Origin: an uncultured Bacteroidota bacterium
Lineage (GTDB): Bacteria > Bacteroidota > Bacteroidia > UKL13-3
DNA length: 61,977 nt
Reading direction: 5' to 3'
NCBI GenBank assembly: GCA_903883965.1
Contig: CAISCU010000038.1
Span: forward strand, 1 to 61,977
The number at the start of each line of letters is the position of its first letter. Position 1 is the first letter of the stretch. Shown piece by piece: positions 52,636 to 61,977 of the stretch. The notes under the pieces were generated by a model, which did no database searches, was not told where the DNA came from, and saw nothing but the letters and a program-made list of their open reading frames with translations. Both the position numbers and the translations under genes were made by a program.

Positions 52636-53796
52636 TTAATTAGCAAATTTATACCCAATATTTAAATACAATTTTGCATCTGCTGGCATTTCATCTGCGG
52701 TTTTATTGGCCCTCAAGTGGCCTAATCTAACAATTAACAAATTGTGACGGGGTACACAAAAAACATATTGACCCAGAATACCTCTCGCATAAAATACTTT
52801 TTCGTTTTTAAAGGTTGCTAACCACCACTGATAACCATAATAATCTACTGGAAAGCCTTCGCTGTTTTTTATTAGAGAAGGACTGACAGCCTCTTGTACA
52901 TAGCTTGAATCGAGGAGTTGAATGCCATTCCAATTGCCTTGGTTGAGTAATAACTTCCCAATTCTGGCAAAATCATGGGCAGTGGCATAAAAACAACAAC
53001 TCACTTTTTCCATACCATTGGGCAAGTCCGTTCCCCATTGAGCTGTGAATTCACTGCCTATTTTAGACCAAAGTTGTTCTGAAGCAAATTGTGCAACCGT
53101 CTTACCCGTAATCTTTTTTAATAACATCCCTAACAATTGGGTATCTCCTCCTTTGTATTTAAATAAAGTACCTGGTTGGGCAACTACTGTAGGCTTCAAA
53201 ACAGTTTCGTTCACATCAGTACCATAATATGCTTTTGCGGGCCATGCAAAGGGGCTGGAATAGGTTTCATTGAAATCTAATCCTGATGCCATCCAAAGTA
53301 GGTGTTTGATTGTTATTTGTTGGAAATTGGTTGAATCTAATTCTGGCAAATACTTACGAATTGGATCGTTTACACTACCTATGTATTTTTGTTTCAAAGC
53401 AATGCCAATTAAAATAGATTGAATAGATTTTGCCATTGAAAAAGAATTGCTTAGATAAGCCAAACCGGTTTCATCTGTATAATTTTCATATAAAATGCTG
53501 TCGTTTTGAATGACCAATAATGCAGTAGTTTTATAGGAATCGATGGCTATTTTTTCAGCGCTATCAGGTGACAAGGAGCCATAATAAGCCGATTTTGGCC
53601 AAGGTTGAGACAAGCCATTTTGAACTACTGCGGATGGAAATTCATTGATATCATTGATATCTGGACCTGTTTTACCTTGTAAAATAGTTAATTTAAAAAG
53701 GGTATTCAAATATTGGTAACCAGTCAAATAAATCAGCAGCTCTAGCAATAAGAAAACAGCTAATAATGCAACAAATAGTTTTTTGAAGAATTTCAT
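52636..53796 (-). CDS. Serine hydrolase, class C beta-lactamase family
   Basis: 386 residues from ATG 53796 (MKFFKKLFVALLAVFLLLELLIYLTG), which gives a membrane anchor or signal; the longer frame to 53862 crosses the groEL terminator. Catalytic SxxK is seen in FSMAKSIQS, with a downstream Tyr-containing loop (FKYKGGDTQLLG) and GYQWWL near the end, typical of beta-lactamase/penicillin-binding-protein-like esterases. Members cleave diverse esters or D-amino-acid peptides in the periplasm; true beta-lactamase activity is unlikely to be inferable. Monocistronic. Confidence 0.88.
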   Translation of the reverse strand: MKFFKKLFVALLAVFLLLELLIYLTGYQYLNTLFKLTILQGKTGPDINDINEFPSAVVQNGLSQPWPKSAYYGSLSPDSAEKIAIDSYKTTALLVIQNDSILYENYTDETGLAYLSNSFSMAKSIQSILIGIALKQKYIGSVNDPIRKYLPELDSTNFQQITIKHLLWMASGLDFNETYSSPFAWPAKAYYGTDVNETVLKPTVVAQPGTLFKYKGGDTQLLGMLLKKITGKTVAQFASEQLWSKIGSEFTAQWGTDLPNGMEKVSCCFYATAHDFARIGKLLLNQGNWNGIQLLDSSYVQEAVSPSLIKNSEGFPVDYYGYQWWLATFKNEKVFYARGILGQYVFCVPRHNLLIVRLGHLRANKTADEMPADAKLYLNIGYKFAN

Positions 53797-53831
53797 TTGA
53801 TGAAGATACGAAATGTCATACAAGTGCAAAA

Positions 53832-53859
53832 AAAAAGCTGAACCGCAGTTCAGCTTTTT
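53832..53859 (-). terminator. Terminator of groES-groEL
   Basis: 12-bp stem (AAAAAGCTGAAC/GTTCAGCTTTTT) with loop CGCA at 53844-53847, followed on the minus strand by more T. It lies 18 nt after the groEL stop. Confidence 0.88.
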
Positions 53860-53876
53860 CAAATATTCACTTTAAA

Positions 53877-55523
<1,647 letters not shown>

Positions 55524-55799
55524 TTAAATGATTGCAAAAATGTCTGATTCACGCATGATCAGATAGTCTTTTCCTTCAATGGCAATTTCAGTACCAGCAT
55601 ATTTACCGTACAAAACAGTATCTCCAGCTTTTACTGTCATTGGTTCGTCCTTTTTACCATTACCCACTGCTATTACAGTTCCACGTTGAGGTTTTTCTTT
55701 GGCTGTGTCTGGGATGATAATGCCACCCGCTGTTTTTTCTTCTGCAGTTGCAGGTTCAACTAGAACCCTGTCTGCCAATGGTTTAAGATTTACTGACAT
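55524..55799 (-). CDS. groS: Co-chaperonin GroES
   Basis: 91 residues: [12 protein letters not shown], the mobile loop [21 protein letters not shown], and [19 protein letters not shown] match GroES. It caps the GroEL ring. It heads the groES-groEL operon. The upstream region (55800-55977) shows no CIRCE inverted repeat, so HrcA control is not evident; a near-consensus -7 box CATATTTG is present on the minus strand about 70 nt upstream. Confidence 0.98.
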   Translation of the reverse strand: MSVNLKPLADRVLVEPATAEEKTAGGIIIPDTAKEKPQRGTVIAVGNGKKDEPMTVKAGDTVLYGKYAGTEIAIEGKDYLIMRESDIFAII

Positions 55800-55951
55800 A
55801 TTTTTTAGTTTTATATTGTTAAATGAGGTATCACTTGTAAGTCAATCTTTATGCCAAGGCAAATATGCTGACACTTTTTCCTATATTTTGAAATTAGAGC
55901 AACTAACTACTGAAAAAGCGGCACATTTTATACATGCAACCCTTCTTCGGC

Positions 55952-55959
55952 TATCTTTG
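55952..55959 (+). promoter_or_regulatory. Candidate -7 box of the ECF sigma gene
   Basis: TATCTTTG, a perfect TAnnTTTG, 18 nt before the ATG at 55978. No clear -33 motif. Confidence 0.45.
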
Positions 55960-55977
55960 ACTATTGTAAGTTAATGC

Positions 55978-56541
55978 ATGCGACAAACTGAACAAGACAT
56001 GATTCAAGGCTGTATCAAAGGCAATTTGAGCAGCCAGAAACAGCTATACGAACAGTATGCTGGTAAAATGCTTGCCGTTTGTATGAGATATGCCAGAGAC
56101 AGGTCTGAAGCTGAGGATATGCTTCAAGAAGCTTTTTTAAAGGTTTTTCAAAATATTGGCAAATTTAAATTTGAGGGTAGTTTTGAAGGTTGGATTAGAA
56201 GAATTATGGTATTCAGTGCCATCAATTATTACAAGCAAAGAAGCCGCAAATTCAAAGAAGATTTAGACCAACAACACATAGATGTAGCCTATAACGAAGA
56301 AATAATTGACCGCATTTCAGCTAAAGAAATCATGGAATTGGTTCAACAAATGCCTGAGGGCTATAAAATCATATTTAATTTATTTGCCATTGAAGGTTTT
56401 TCGCACAAAGAAATTTCAGAAGAATTAGGAATTGCTATTGGCACAAGCAAATCTCAATATGCGAGGGCAAAACAGTACATGCAAAATCTGTTAGCCAAAC
56501 ACGATCATTTTAAATACAGAGACAATTCCCATGCAAAATAA
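55978..56541 (+). CDS. ECF-family RNA polymerase sigma factor
   Basis: 187 residues. Sigma region 2 (about 25-90: LYEQYAGKMLAVCMRYARD, EAEDMLQEAFLKVFQNIGKF, GWIRRIMVFSAINYYK) and region 4 (about 120-175: MELVQQMPEGYKIIFNLFAIEGFSHKEISEELGIAIGTSKSQYARAK described in parts) are complete; no region 1 or 3, as expected for ECF sigmas. It should direct RNA polymerase to a small regulon. It overlaps the next gene by 11 nt; that gene begins with a probable sigma-binding cytoplasmic part, so the pair is likely sigma and regulator. Confidence 0.94.
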   Translation: MRQTEQDMIQGCIKGNLSSQKQLYEQYAGKMLAVCMRYARDRSEAEDMLQEAFLKVFQNIGKFKFEGSFEGWIRRIMVFSAINYYKQRSRKFKEDLDQQHIDVAYNEEIIDRISAKEIMELVQQMPEGYKIIFNLFAIEGFSHKEISEELGIAIGTSKSQYARAKQYMQNLLAKHDHFKYRDNSHAK

Positions 56542-57979
56542 TTTTGAACAACATATCCGTGAAAAATTATTGGGTATCTCTGAGATGCCGGCTGAAACTG
56601 TTTGGCCCAAAATTGAAGAAAACTTAATAGAGAATGGTGCATTTGAAATCAACATCAATCAAAAGCTTGATGGCCATTCTATCTCCAATACAAATGCTGA
56701 AATATGGCATAATATTGAAAAAGAACTGCAAAAAAAGAAGAAGAAAAAACTCCTGATTTGGGTCTTTTGCATAACAACAGGAGTGATTGCTAGTATTTCG
56801 GGCATGTATCAATATTTGAATTACAGTAAAACAAATACCATTGATAGTGCTCTTCCTTTGGCACAAACAGCAACAGTATCAGAAAGTCTACCTCAAAAAA
56901 CTGGATTGAAGGCAATTAAAAAGTCGGCTCAGCAACACAAAGTAACTGAAGAAAAATCTGCAGGTATAGGATCCATCATTGAATTGACTAAAACCTACAA
57001 TAAAAGCAAGCGTACTATTCAAGGCAAAAAGCATGATTATAGACAAACTACAATAAATTCATCAGGCATAGAAATTGCTAACAATACCAATGAATCTACT
57101 AATAAGGTAGTCAAAGAAAATGGTTCTCAAAATCAAATTAATGCGCTTGATTCTACAGTTGCTCAAGTAGAAATAGTAAAGGAAATGCTGCCAACTGACC
57201 GCAAGGTGCAGGAAATTAAAAAGGATTCGAATGGTTTATTGAATTTTGCAAATTCAGAAAAGTATAGCAAACTAACAGACAAAAAAACAGGCAATTGGGC
57301 GTTAGTGATTGGCTTTGGAACAAGCTATACTGGTATGCAATTATTTAGCAACTCCAACCAAAATAATTTAACTGAATTGGCTACTCGCAAACAAATTGAA
57401 AAACCTTTTATGGATTGGAATGCCAATCTTTTATTAGAATATAAAATTGCAAAAAGATGGACTCTTAGCTCTGGTATCAACATTAGCCATTTTAGACAGC
57501 AATTGAATTTTAACAAACAGCCCGCGCAAACAACAGCACAGCATTCACAACCGGCTAGTTCCTATTTATTTGTGAACGACACCCTATTTAGTGGATCAAA
57601 CTATTCGGGAGTTAATACTTACACATTTAATGAATTTCCAATTTGGCTGAATTATTCAATCAAAGAAAATGCCCATTATTGTTTGGATGTACAGTTTGGT
57701 TACGCATTGGGACTGCTGTATCATGTAGATGCTTATTTGCTTGACCCAAGTGGAGTTGGCCTATTGATTGCTAACAATGTTGAGACATTCCCCAAATTTA
57801 AGGAAGCCCATTTTATAAAAATAGCTCCAGGCATCACCTATAAAGTCAATCAACGAAACGAGTTTGGATTCCAATTCAATTGCAAAGCTGCATTGAATTC
57901 AATTATTGCGGAAAACAATTGGGTACAACAAAGGCCTTATGCCTTTGGACTTGAGTTGCGCTATAGAAGACGGTTCTAG
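56531..57979 (+). CDS. Trans-envelope protein: anti-sigma-like cytoplasmic part, one inner-membrane helix, C-terminal outer-membrane-type barrel
   Basis: 482 residues. Residues 1-73 carry two related units, FEQHIREKLLG...VWPKIEENL and FEININQKLDG...IWHNIEKEL, and no signal peptide. A KKKKKK block precedes a membrane helix (about 74-97). A Ser/Thr/Asn/Lys-rich linker (about 98-255) is long enough to cross the periplasm. Residues about 256-482 have short amphipathic strands (WALVIGFGTSYTG, WTLSSGINISHF, YCLDVQFGYALGLLY, NEFGFQFNC) and end in LRYRRRF, with the C-terminal Phe typical of Bacteroidota PorT-like barrels. Similar proteins after ECF sigma genes are usually called outer-membrane beta-barrel proteins. 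The topology is predicted, not shown. Confidence 0.82.
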   Translation: MQNNFEQHIREKLLGISEMPAETVWPKIEENLIENGAFEININQKLDGHSISNTNAEIWHNIEKELQKKKKKKLLIWVFCITTGVIASISGMYQYLNYSKTNTIDSALPLAQTATVSESLPQKTGLKAIKKSAQQHKVTEEKSAGIGSIIELTKTYNKSKRTIQGKKHDYRQTTINSSGIEIANNTNESTNKVVKENGSQNQINALDSTVAQVEIVKEMLPTDRKVQEIKKDSNGLLNFANSEKYSKLTDKKTGNWALVIGFGTSYTGMQLFSNSNQNNLTELATRKQIEKPFMDWNANLLLEYKIAKRWTLSSGINISHFRQQLNFNKQPAQTTAQHSQPASSYLFVNDTLFSGSNYSGVNTYTFNEFPIWLNYSIKENAHYCLDVQFGYALGLLYHVDAYLLDPSGVGLLIANNVETFPKFKEAHFIKIAPGITYKVNQRNEFGFQFNCKAALNSIIAENNWVQQRPYAFGLELRYRRRF

Positions 57980-58161
57980 TTCTTTTTTCTTAGGCCAAAA
58001 ACAAAAGCCAATATGGCTCCAAACAAGATGGCTTTCAAACCCATCTTTGACATTAAGTTCCAAGAAAATGTTTCATTGTTAATGTAAAAAGCAAGTACAC
58101 AACTGATTGCCAAATACAACCCAGTAATTTTTATAAACCTTGGGAAAATGAGCTTAAACAT
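57976..58161 (-). CDS. Small two-helix membrane protein
   Basis: 61 residues with two hydrophobic helices (about 12-27, ITGLYLAISCVLAFYI, and about 40-57, MGLKAILFGAILAFVFGL) and a basic end RKKN. No family is recognised. It starts 3 nt after the stop of the subtilase gene on the same strand, so it is probably co-translated with it, and its 3' end overlaps the convergent barrel gene by 4 nt. A role in handling the protease is only a guess from position. Confidence 0.7.
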   Translation of the reverse strand: MFKLIFPRFIKITGLYLAISCVLAFYINNETFSWNLMSKMGLKAILFGAILAFVFGLRKKN

Positions 58162-58164
58162 GGT

Positions 58165-59739
58165 TTATTGTCCTGCAAATTGGTTGGCCAACAAAATGGC
58201 TTCATACGCATTTACCACAGCTCCTGTTTTACACAATTCGCTCAATTTTGCTTTCTTTTTGGTGCCAGGAATTTTCACTTTTTTGTTATAAACAAGTGCT
58301 GATTTTAAAATGATGTCTTTTACCTGAACAGCCGTTAAATTTGGATAATAAGATCTTAATAAAGCTGCTAGACCAGCGACTACAGGAGATGCCATACTGG
58401 TACCACTCATCTCTTCATATTTATTTCCAGGCATGGTTGACAGAATATCTTCACCTGGAGCAAAAACATCTACTTTACTTTTACCGTAATTAGAAAAACT
58501 GGCAGTTAACTCTTTTCCTTTTTTCCAAGATGATGCACCTACTTCTATCCAATTACTGGCCGATTGAGAACTACCATTTAAGTATGGAGTGGGGAAATTA
58601 TAGTTGAATTCTAAGTTTTTAGCATCGTTTCCAGCAGCATGTACCAATAAAACATCTTTGGATGCAGCATATTGCACGGCTTCATCTATCCAGTTTTTGT
58701 GAGGAGAAAATGATTTACCAAAACTCATATTGATTACTCTAGCTCCATTGTCAACCGCATACCGGATTGCATTTGCTATGTCTTTGTCTCTCTCATCTCC
58801 ATCAGGAACTGCTCGCAATGTCATAATTTTAGCTTGAGGACAGACCCCTTTTACCCCTATTTCATTGCCTACATTGGCCCCAATAATACCTGCTACATGC
58901 GTACCATGTTCTGGACCTGGACCTTGAACTTTGTTGTTGCCATAAAATGGGCTGGTATTTTCATCATCATTGTCGCCTACTATGTTTCTTGGGTTAAAAG
59001 AAATGTTAAGTTGATAATTAACTGATTTATCTAAACTGTTTTTAGCTTCACTTAGTTGCTTTTGAACTGGAGAATTTTTAGCACCTCCAGTTTTAGCAAT
59101 TTCTTTTAAAAACATTTTAGCAAAGAAGTCCATTCGATTGGCATTTTTAATAGACTTGATTTGATCTATACTTGGATTTTCAGTACCTAAAACTGTTCTA
59201 ATTGAGTCCATTCTTTGCATGATTTGACTATATGAAACAGCAATATTCTTGTACTTTTGATAGGTAGATTCGTAATGCTTTTTGGCAGCTTCAAATTGCT
59301 GAAACAATGCAGTATCTGTTTGATTCAAACGAACCAAGCTGTCATAGGTTGGTTTTAACTTTACAAAAAGGCGAACACTTTCGTATGTATCTACATCAAT
59401 GTTGCCGTTTTTACCACCAATGAAATTCCATCCATATACATCATCAGTGTATCCATTGCCATCGTCGTCTAATTGGTTATCAGCAATTTCTTTAGTATTG
59501 ATCCATAATTGAGAAATCAGATCTTCGTGATTGGTATCGGTTCCCCCATCAATTACTGCAACTGTTACAGCAACAGCTTTTTTGTTTTGCAACAATTCTT
59601 TTGATGCTTTCTCAGAAGATATTCCCCAAATTTTGTCTGATTTAGGGTCCAAATGGTGCCAATTGGCAGGTGCCATTTTCTGGCCAAATGAAAAATTAGA
59701 AAACGATAAAGCAATAAAAGCTGTTAATAGTATACGCAT
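58165..59739 (-). CDS. Exported S8-family serine peptidase (subtilase) with a helical insertion
   Basis: 524 residues. Signal peptide (LLTAFIALSFSNFSFG). The catalytic triad is complete: Asp64 (VAVIDGGTDTN), His278 (EHGTHVAG) and Ser448 (SGTSMASPVVAGLAALL), with Asn371 in HAAGND for the oxyanion hole. The Asp-His distance is about 214 residues instead of 35-60: residues about 115-245 form a Lys/Gln/Ser-rich, probably helical insertion. No inhibitor propeptide and no T9SS domain are seen. Acidic loops (DDDGNGYTDD) may bind calcium. Probably periplasmic or secreted; followed by the 61-residue membrane gene. Confidence 0.92.
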   Translation of the reverse strand: MRILLTAFIALSFSNFSFGQKMAPANWHHLDPKSDKIWGISSEKASKELLQNKKAVAVTVAVIDGGTDTNHEDLISQLWINTKEIADNQLDDDGNGYTDDVYGWNFIGGKNGNIDVDTYESVRLFVKLKPTYDSLVRLNQTDTALFQQFEAAKKHYESTYQKYKNIAVSYSQIMQRMDSIRTVLGTENPSIDQIKSIKNANRMDFFAKMFLKEIAKTGGAKNSPVQKQLSEAKNSLDKSVNYQLNISFNPRNIVGDNDDENTSPFYGNNKVQGPGPEHGTHVAGIIGANVGNEIGVKGVCPQAKIMTLRAVPDGDERDKDIANAIRYAVDNGARVINMSFGKSFSPHKNWIDEAVQYAASKDVLLVHAAGNDAKNLEFNYNFPTPYLNGSSQSASNWIEVGASSWKKGKELTASFSNYGKSKVDVFAPGEDILSTMPGNKYEEMSGTSMASPVVAGLAALLRSYYPNLTAVQVKDIILKSALVYNKKVKIPGTKKKAKLSELCKTGAVVNAYEAILLANQFAGQ

Positions 59740-59775
59740 GTTTGGATAGGTAATTTGAGTAAAAAGCTAAAAATA

Positions 59776-60204
59776 TTAGTCTCTGATATCTACAATGTAT
59801 TCAACTAAATCAGGGCTTGGACCTGTAATTTTAACGAGGCCTTTTTTGCCTTTTCTTGTCAATACAAAAATATTGTCTCTTTTATTTGAGATAGATTCAT
59901 AAACAGGTTCCAACAGCAATTCTCCTTGTTCGTTGATCAGTCCAACCAAGAACCCAACTTCTACCCTAGCAATCCCTTTTTCAAATGGCATGATGTTGTC
60001 AAATTCTGGTTTGATAATTTCTTCACCAGTTGGATCAATGTATCCAACTTTGCCAGCTTTTATCACTTTTGCTTTGCCATTTTTAAATGGATAAATGACA
60101 TCATATCCTTTGAGTAATTTTCCGCCTACCCTTTTTTGGGCATGGGCATTGGATATTGAAACGGTTAACAGTAAACCTAATAATACGATTGATAAGCCTT
60201 TCAT
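59776..60204 (-). CDS. Exported WG-repeat protein
   Basis: 142 residues. Signal peptide (IVLLGLLLTVSISNAHA), then about four KWG/WG-like repeats with the pattern VIYPFKNGKAKVIKAGKVGYIDPTG, IIKPEFDNIMPFEKGIARVEV and GLINEQGELLLEPVYESI. Such repeats form small beta-propeller or beta-solenoid surfaces for binding; many members have no known partner. The usual Trp is replaced by V/L in several repeats. It is on the same strand as the subtilase, 36 nt upstream of it. 60205-60304 holds no gene. Confidence 0.85.
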   Translation of the reverse strand: MKGLSIVLLGLLLTVSISNAHAQKRVGGKLLKGYDVIYPFKNGKAKVIKAGKVGYIDPTGEEIIKPEFDNIMPFEKGIARVEVGFLVGLINEQGELLLEPVYESISNKRDNIFVLTRKGKKGLVKITGPSPDLVEYIVDIRD

Positions 60205-60304
60205 AAAGAAGCGAATTTATAATAAAACCTCAAAATTCAAATTTATTCATGAATTTAGACCAGAATTAATTGTTTAAATGAACACTTTTTAAGATTTTTA
60301 AAAG

Positions 60305-61294
60305 ATGAATGCACAACAAAGAAATGGTTTGTACTTACTAAGTTTGATACCAGGCTTGGTCTGTATTGCCGGAATTTGGATGGGAGGATGGTTTTGTGGA
60401 GCCAACCTGTTGTTCTCTCTTATTTTTTTGGGAATTTTAGAATGGATACTTCCTTCAAACGAATCTAACATACACAGTTCGGCAACAGCTACTTACCCTG
60501 AATTTGTTTTGTGGTTACATGTACCACTTCAAATGGCCAGTATTTTTGTTTTATTAGAAGGCATATTCAATGAAACCATTGTTGGTTGGGATATTGTGCT
60601 AGCCGCATTGAGCACAGGAGTGCAAGCTGGCACCTCTGCTGTAGTAGTTGCACACGAATACATTCATAGAAAAAATAAACTCAAAAAAGCTATGGGTCTT
60701 TTCTTACTTTTTAGCGCAGGCAATGTGTACTTTTATACTGCACATTTAAAGATCCATCACAAATGGGTAGGTACTGAAAAAGATCCTGCTTCTGCTAAAT
60801 TGAATGAAAGTTTGTATGCATTTTTTTTGCGTTCAGTGATTGGTCAAATCAGAGATTCCTATGCATTAGAACAAAAACAAGGTAAAGCACTGAACCCTAT
60901 TTTGTCACAAATAGCCGGACAAATTGTTTGGGTACTTGTACTAGCTGGTATACTTGGCATTGGGGGAGTTTTGGCATGGCTCATTCACTCATTAACGGCT
61001 GCATTTTTATTGGAGTACGTCAATTACATAGAACATTACGGATTAAACAGAGAAAATAATGAAAGGTGCACTGAAATGCATAGCTGGGATTCCAATAAAT
61101 TGGTGAGCAGGTTTGTATTGGTAGACCTTAGCCGACATGCCGATCACCATTATTATGCATCAAAACCTTACCATACATTAAACGCCTATTCTCAGGGAAA
61201 TAAATTGCCCGCAGGTTATGCAGGTTTGTTTTTTATTGCCGCCATACCACCCTTGTGGTATAAAGTCATACACCCAAGAATAAGTAAAGTCTAA
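60305..61294 (+). CDS. AlkB-family membrane di-iron alkane/fatty-acid hydroxylase
   Basis: 329 residues, about six membrane helices. All histidine boxes of the alkane 1-monooxygenase group are present: HEYIH (117-121), HLKIHH (147-152), NYIEHYG (240-246) and HADHH (278-282). These bind the di-iron centre that hydroxylates terminal carbons of alkanes or related lipids with O2. The NYxEHYG box distinguishes it from fatty-acid desaturases. Electron donors (rubredoxin) are not nearby, and alkane growth cannot be inferred, since Bacteroidota members may hydroxylate other lipids. Followed after 18 nt by scoB. Confidence 0.9.
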   Translation: MNAQQRNGLYLLSLIPGLVCIAGIWMGGWFCGANLLFSLIFLGILEWILPSNESNIHSSATATYPEFVLWLHVPLQMASIFVLLEGIFNETIVGWDIVLAALSTGVQAGTSAVVVAHEYIHRKNKLKKAMGLFLLFSAGNVYFYTAHLKIHHKWVGTEKDPASAKLNESLYAFFLRSVIGQIRDSYALEQKQGKALNPILSQIAGQIVWVLVLAGILGIGGVLAWLIHSLTAAFLLEYVNYIEHYGLNRENNERCTEMHSWDSNKLVSRFVLVDLSRHADHHYYASKPYHTLNAYSQGNKLPAGYAGLFFIAAIPPLWYKVIHPRISKV

Positions 61295-61312
61295 AATGAA
61301 TACCTTTGTAAC

Positions 61313-61966
61313 ATGCTTGATAAATTTGGAATTGCAAAGAGAATTGCAAAAGAACTAAAAGACGGATATTACGTAAATCTAGGAATTGGAATTCCTACAT
61401 TGGTTGCCAACTATGTTCCTGAAGGAATAGAAGTGATATTACAGTCAGAAAATGGCTTATTGGGCATTGGCCCATTTCCGTTTGAAGGAGAAGAAGACCC
61501 CGATTTAATCAATGCGGGTAAGCAAACAGTTACTACCTTAAAAGGTTCTTCATTTTTTGATTCAGCTATGAGTTTTGGTATGATTAGAAGTGGCAGGGTT
61601 GACCTAACAGTATTGGGCGCTATGGAAGTTGCTGACAATGGTGATATTGCCAATTGGAAGATACCAGGAAAAATGGTTAAGGGCATGGGTGGCGCTATGG
61701 ATTTGGTTGCTTCGGCAAAACATATTATTGTAGCCATGCAGCATGTAAACAAAGCTGGAGAATCAAAATTATTGCCAGCTTGTACTTTACCAATTACTGG
61801 ACTAGGCTGTGTAAAGAAAGTAGTGACCGAATTGGGTGTTTTTGATATTGACCAACGCGGATTTGTATTGTTAGAAAGAGCCCCTGGTGTAAGTGTAGAA
61901 TATATTAAAGAAAAAACAGCTGGAAGACTTGTAGTTGAAGGCGATATACCTGAAATGGAGTTATAA
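61313..61966 (+). CDS. scoB: 3-oxoacid CoA-transferase subunit B
   Basis: 217 residues. YVNLGIGIPTLVANYVPEG, catalytic Glu in SENGLLGIGPFP, GGAMDLV and TGLGCVKKVVTELGVFDI identify the B subunit of succinyl-CoA:3-oxoacid CoA-transferase (also AtoA-like). It swaps CoA between succinate or acetate and 3-oxoacids. The A subunit, usually directly upstream, is absent; the upstream neighbour is the AlkB-type gene. The A subunit may lie beyond the window end or elsewhere. A perfect TACCTTTG box (61301-61308) lies 4 nt before the ATG. Confidence 0.93.
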   Translation: MLDKFGIAKRIAKELKDGYYVNLGIGIPTLVANYVPEGIEVILQSENGLLGIGPFPFEGEEDPDLINAGKQTVTTLKGSSFFDSAMSFGMIRSGRVDLTVLGAMEVADNGDIANWKIPGKMVKGMGGAMDLVASAKHIIVAMQHVNKAGESKLLPACTLPITGLGCVKKVVTELGVFDIDQRGFVLLERAPGVSVEYIKEKTAGRLVVEGDIPEMEL

Positions 61967-61977
61967 AAGAGACGGCC

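Noticed and set aside
55800-55977. CIRCE heat-shock operator upstream of groES
   Set aside because: No TTAGCACTC-N9-GAGTGCTAA or close variant is present.
61950-61977. Sequencing adapter at the window end
   Set aside because: AAAGAGACGG resembles part of a transposon adapter but does not match it, and the preceding gene ends normally.

Overview
The window is a gene-dense, AT-rich stretch of a Bacteroidota chromosome. Several independent signs agree: type IX secretion (T9SS) C-terminal sorting domains, a TonB-dependent receptor with a carboxypeptidase-regulatory-like N-terminus, a Bacteroidota-style LptD, start codons without Shine-Dalgarno sequences, and many copies of the Bacteroidota sigma -7 motif TAnnTTTG. 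Genus or order cannot be fixed from the sequence. No phage, insertion sequence, rRNA operon or CRISPR-Cas locus is visible. Most genes are ordinary housekeeping or envelope functions.

Layout. 1-8 kb: a DUF2805-type protein, an Ppx/GppA phosphatase, Maf, a MORN/VWA protein, a T9SS beta-propeller protein, a cystathionine gamma-synthase-type PLP enzyme and a TerB-like protein. 7.5-12.2 kb: a divergent envelope locus with amidase, mlaD-like and a 31-residue membrane protein on one strand and LptD on the other. 12.2-17.9 kb: gcvT, comB, ald, icd, then an Nfu-like/Mrp Fe-S assembly pair. 17.9-20.3 kb: tRNA-Pro(TGG), a 2.1-kb non-coding region with a large array of short perfect hairpins, a 121-bp compound inverted repeat made of two convergent terminators, and tRNA-Ser(GCT). 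20.5-26 kb: a tandem AAA+ (CbbX/SpoVK-like) ATPase and a two-component system with a TPR-containing sensor kinase.

26-45 kb is a cell-surface and secretion island. It holds three very large secreted proteins on the minus strand (one T9SS protein and two that end in dockerin-like repeats), a divergent operon of a TIG-domain T9SS protein, a TonB-dependent receptor and a cytochrome-like lipoprotein, a 1,499-residue T9SS endonuclease I, and a Cys/Lys-rich exported protein. Shared domains link genes on both sides of the divergent promoter, which suggests that the two transcription units handle one surface process. 45-52 kb: phospholipid genes (psd, cdsA), glutamate dehydrogenase, a CPBP protease, dusB, an alpha/beta hydrolase, a HiPIP-like lipoprotein and an XRE regulator. 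52.6-62 kb: a serine hydrolase, groES-groEL, an ECF sigma factor overlapping a protein predicted to have both an inner-membrane helix and an outer-membrane barrel, a subtilase with a long helical insertion, a WG-repeat protein, an AlkB-family monooxygenase and a 3-oxoacid CoA-transferase B subunit.

The least explained parts are (i) the 15-bp hairpin array at 19.0-20.0 kb with its regular 50/33/49-bp spacing, compensatory base changes and apparent one-sided growth, together with the adjoining inverted terminator pair; (ii) the ECF sigma/trans-envelope barrel pair; and (iii) the surface island with its shared modules and dockerin-like C-termini. Start codons were moved from the longest possible reading frame where a promoter motif, signal peptide or family start argued for it; each case is stated.
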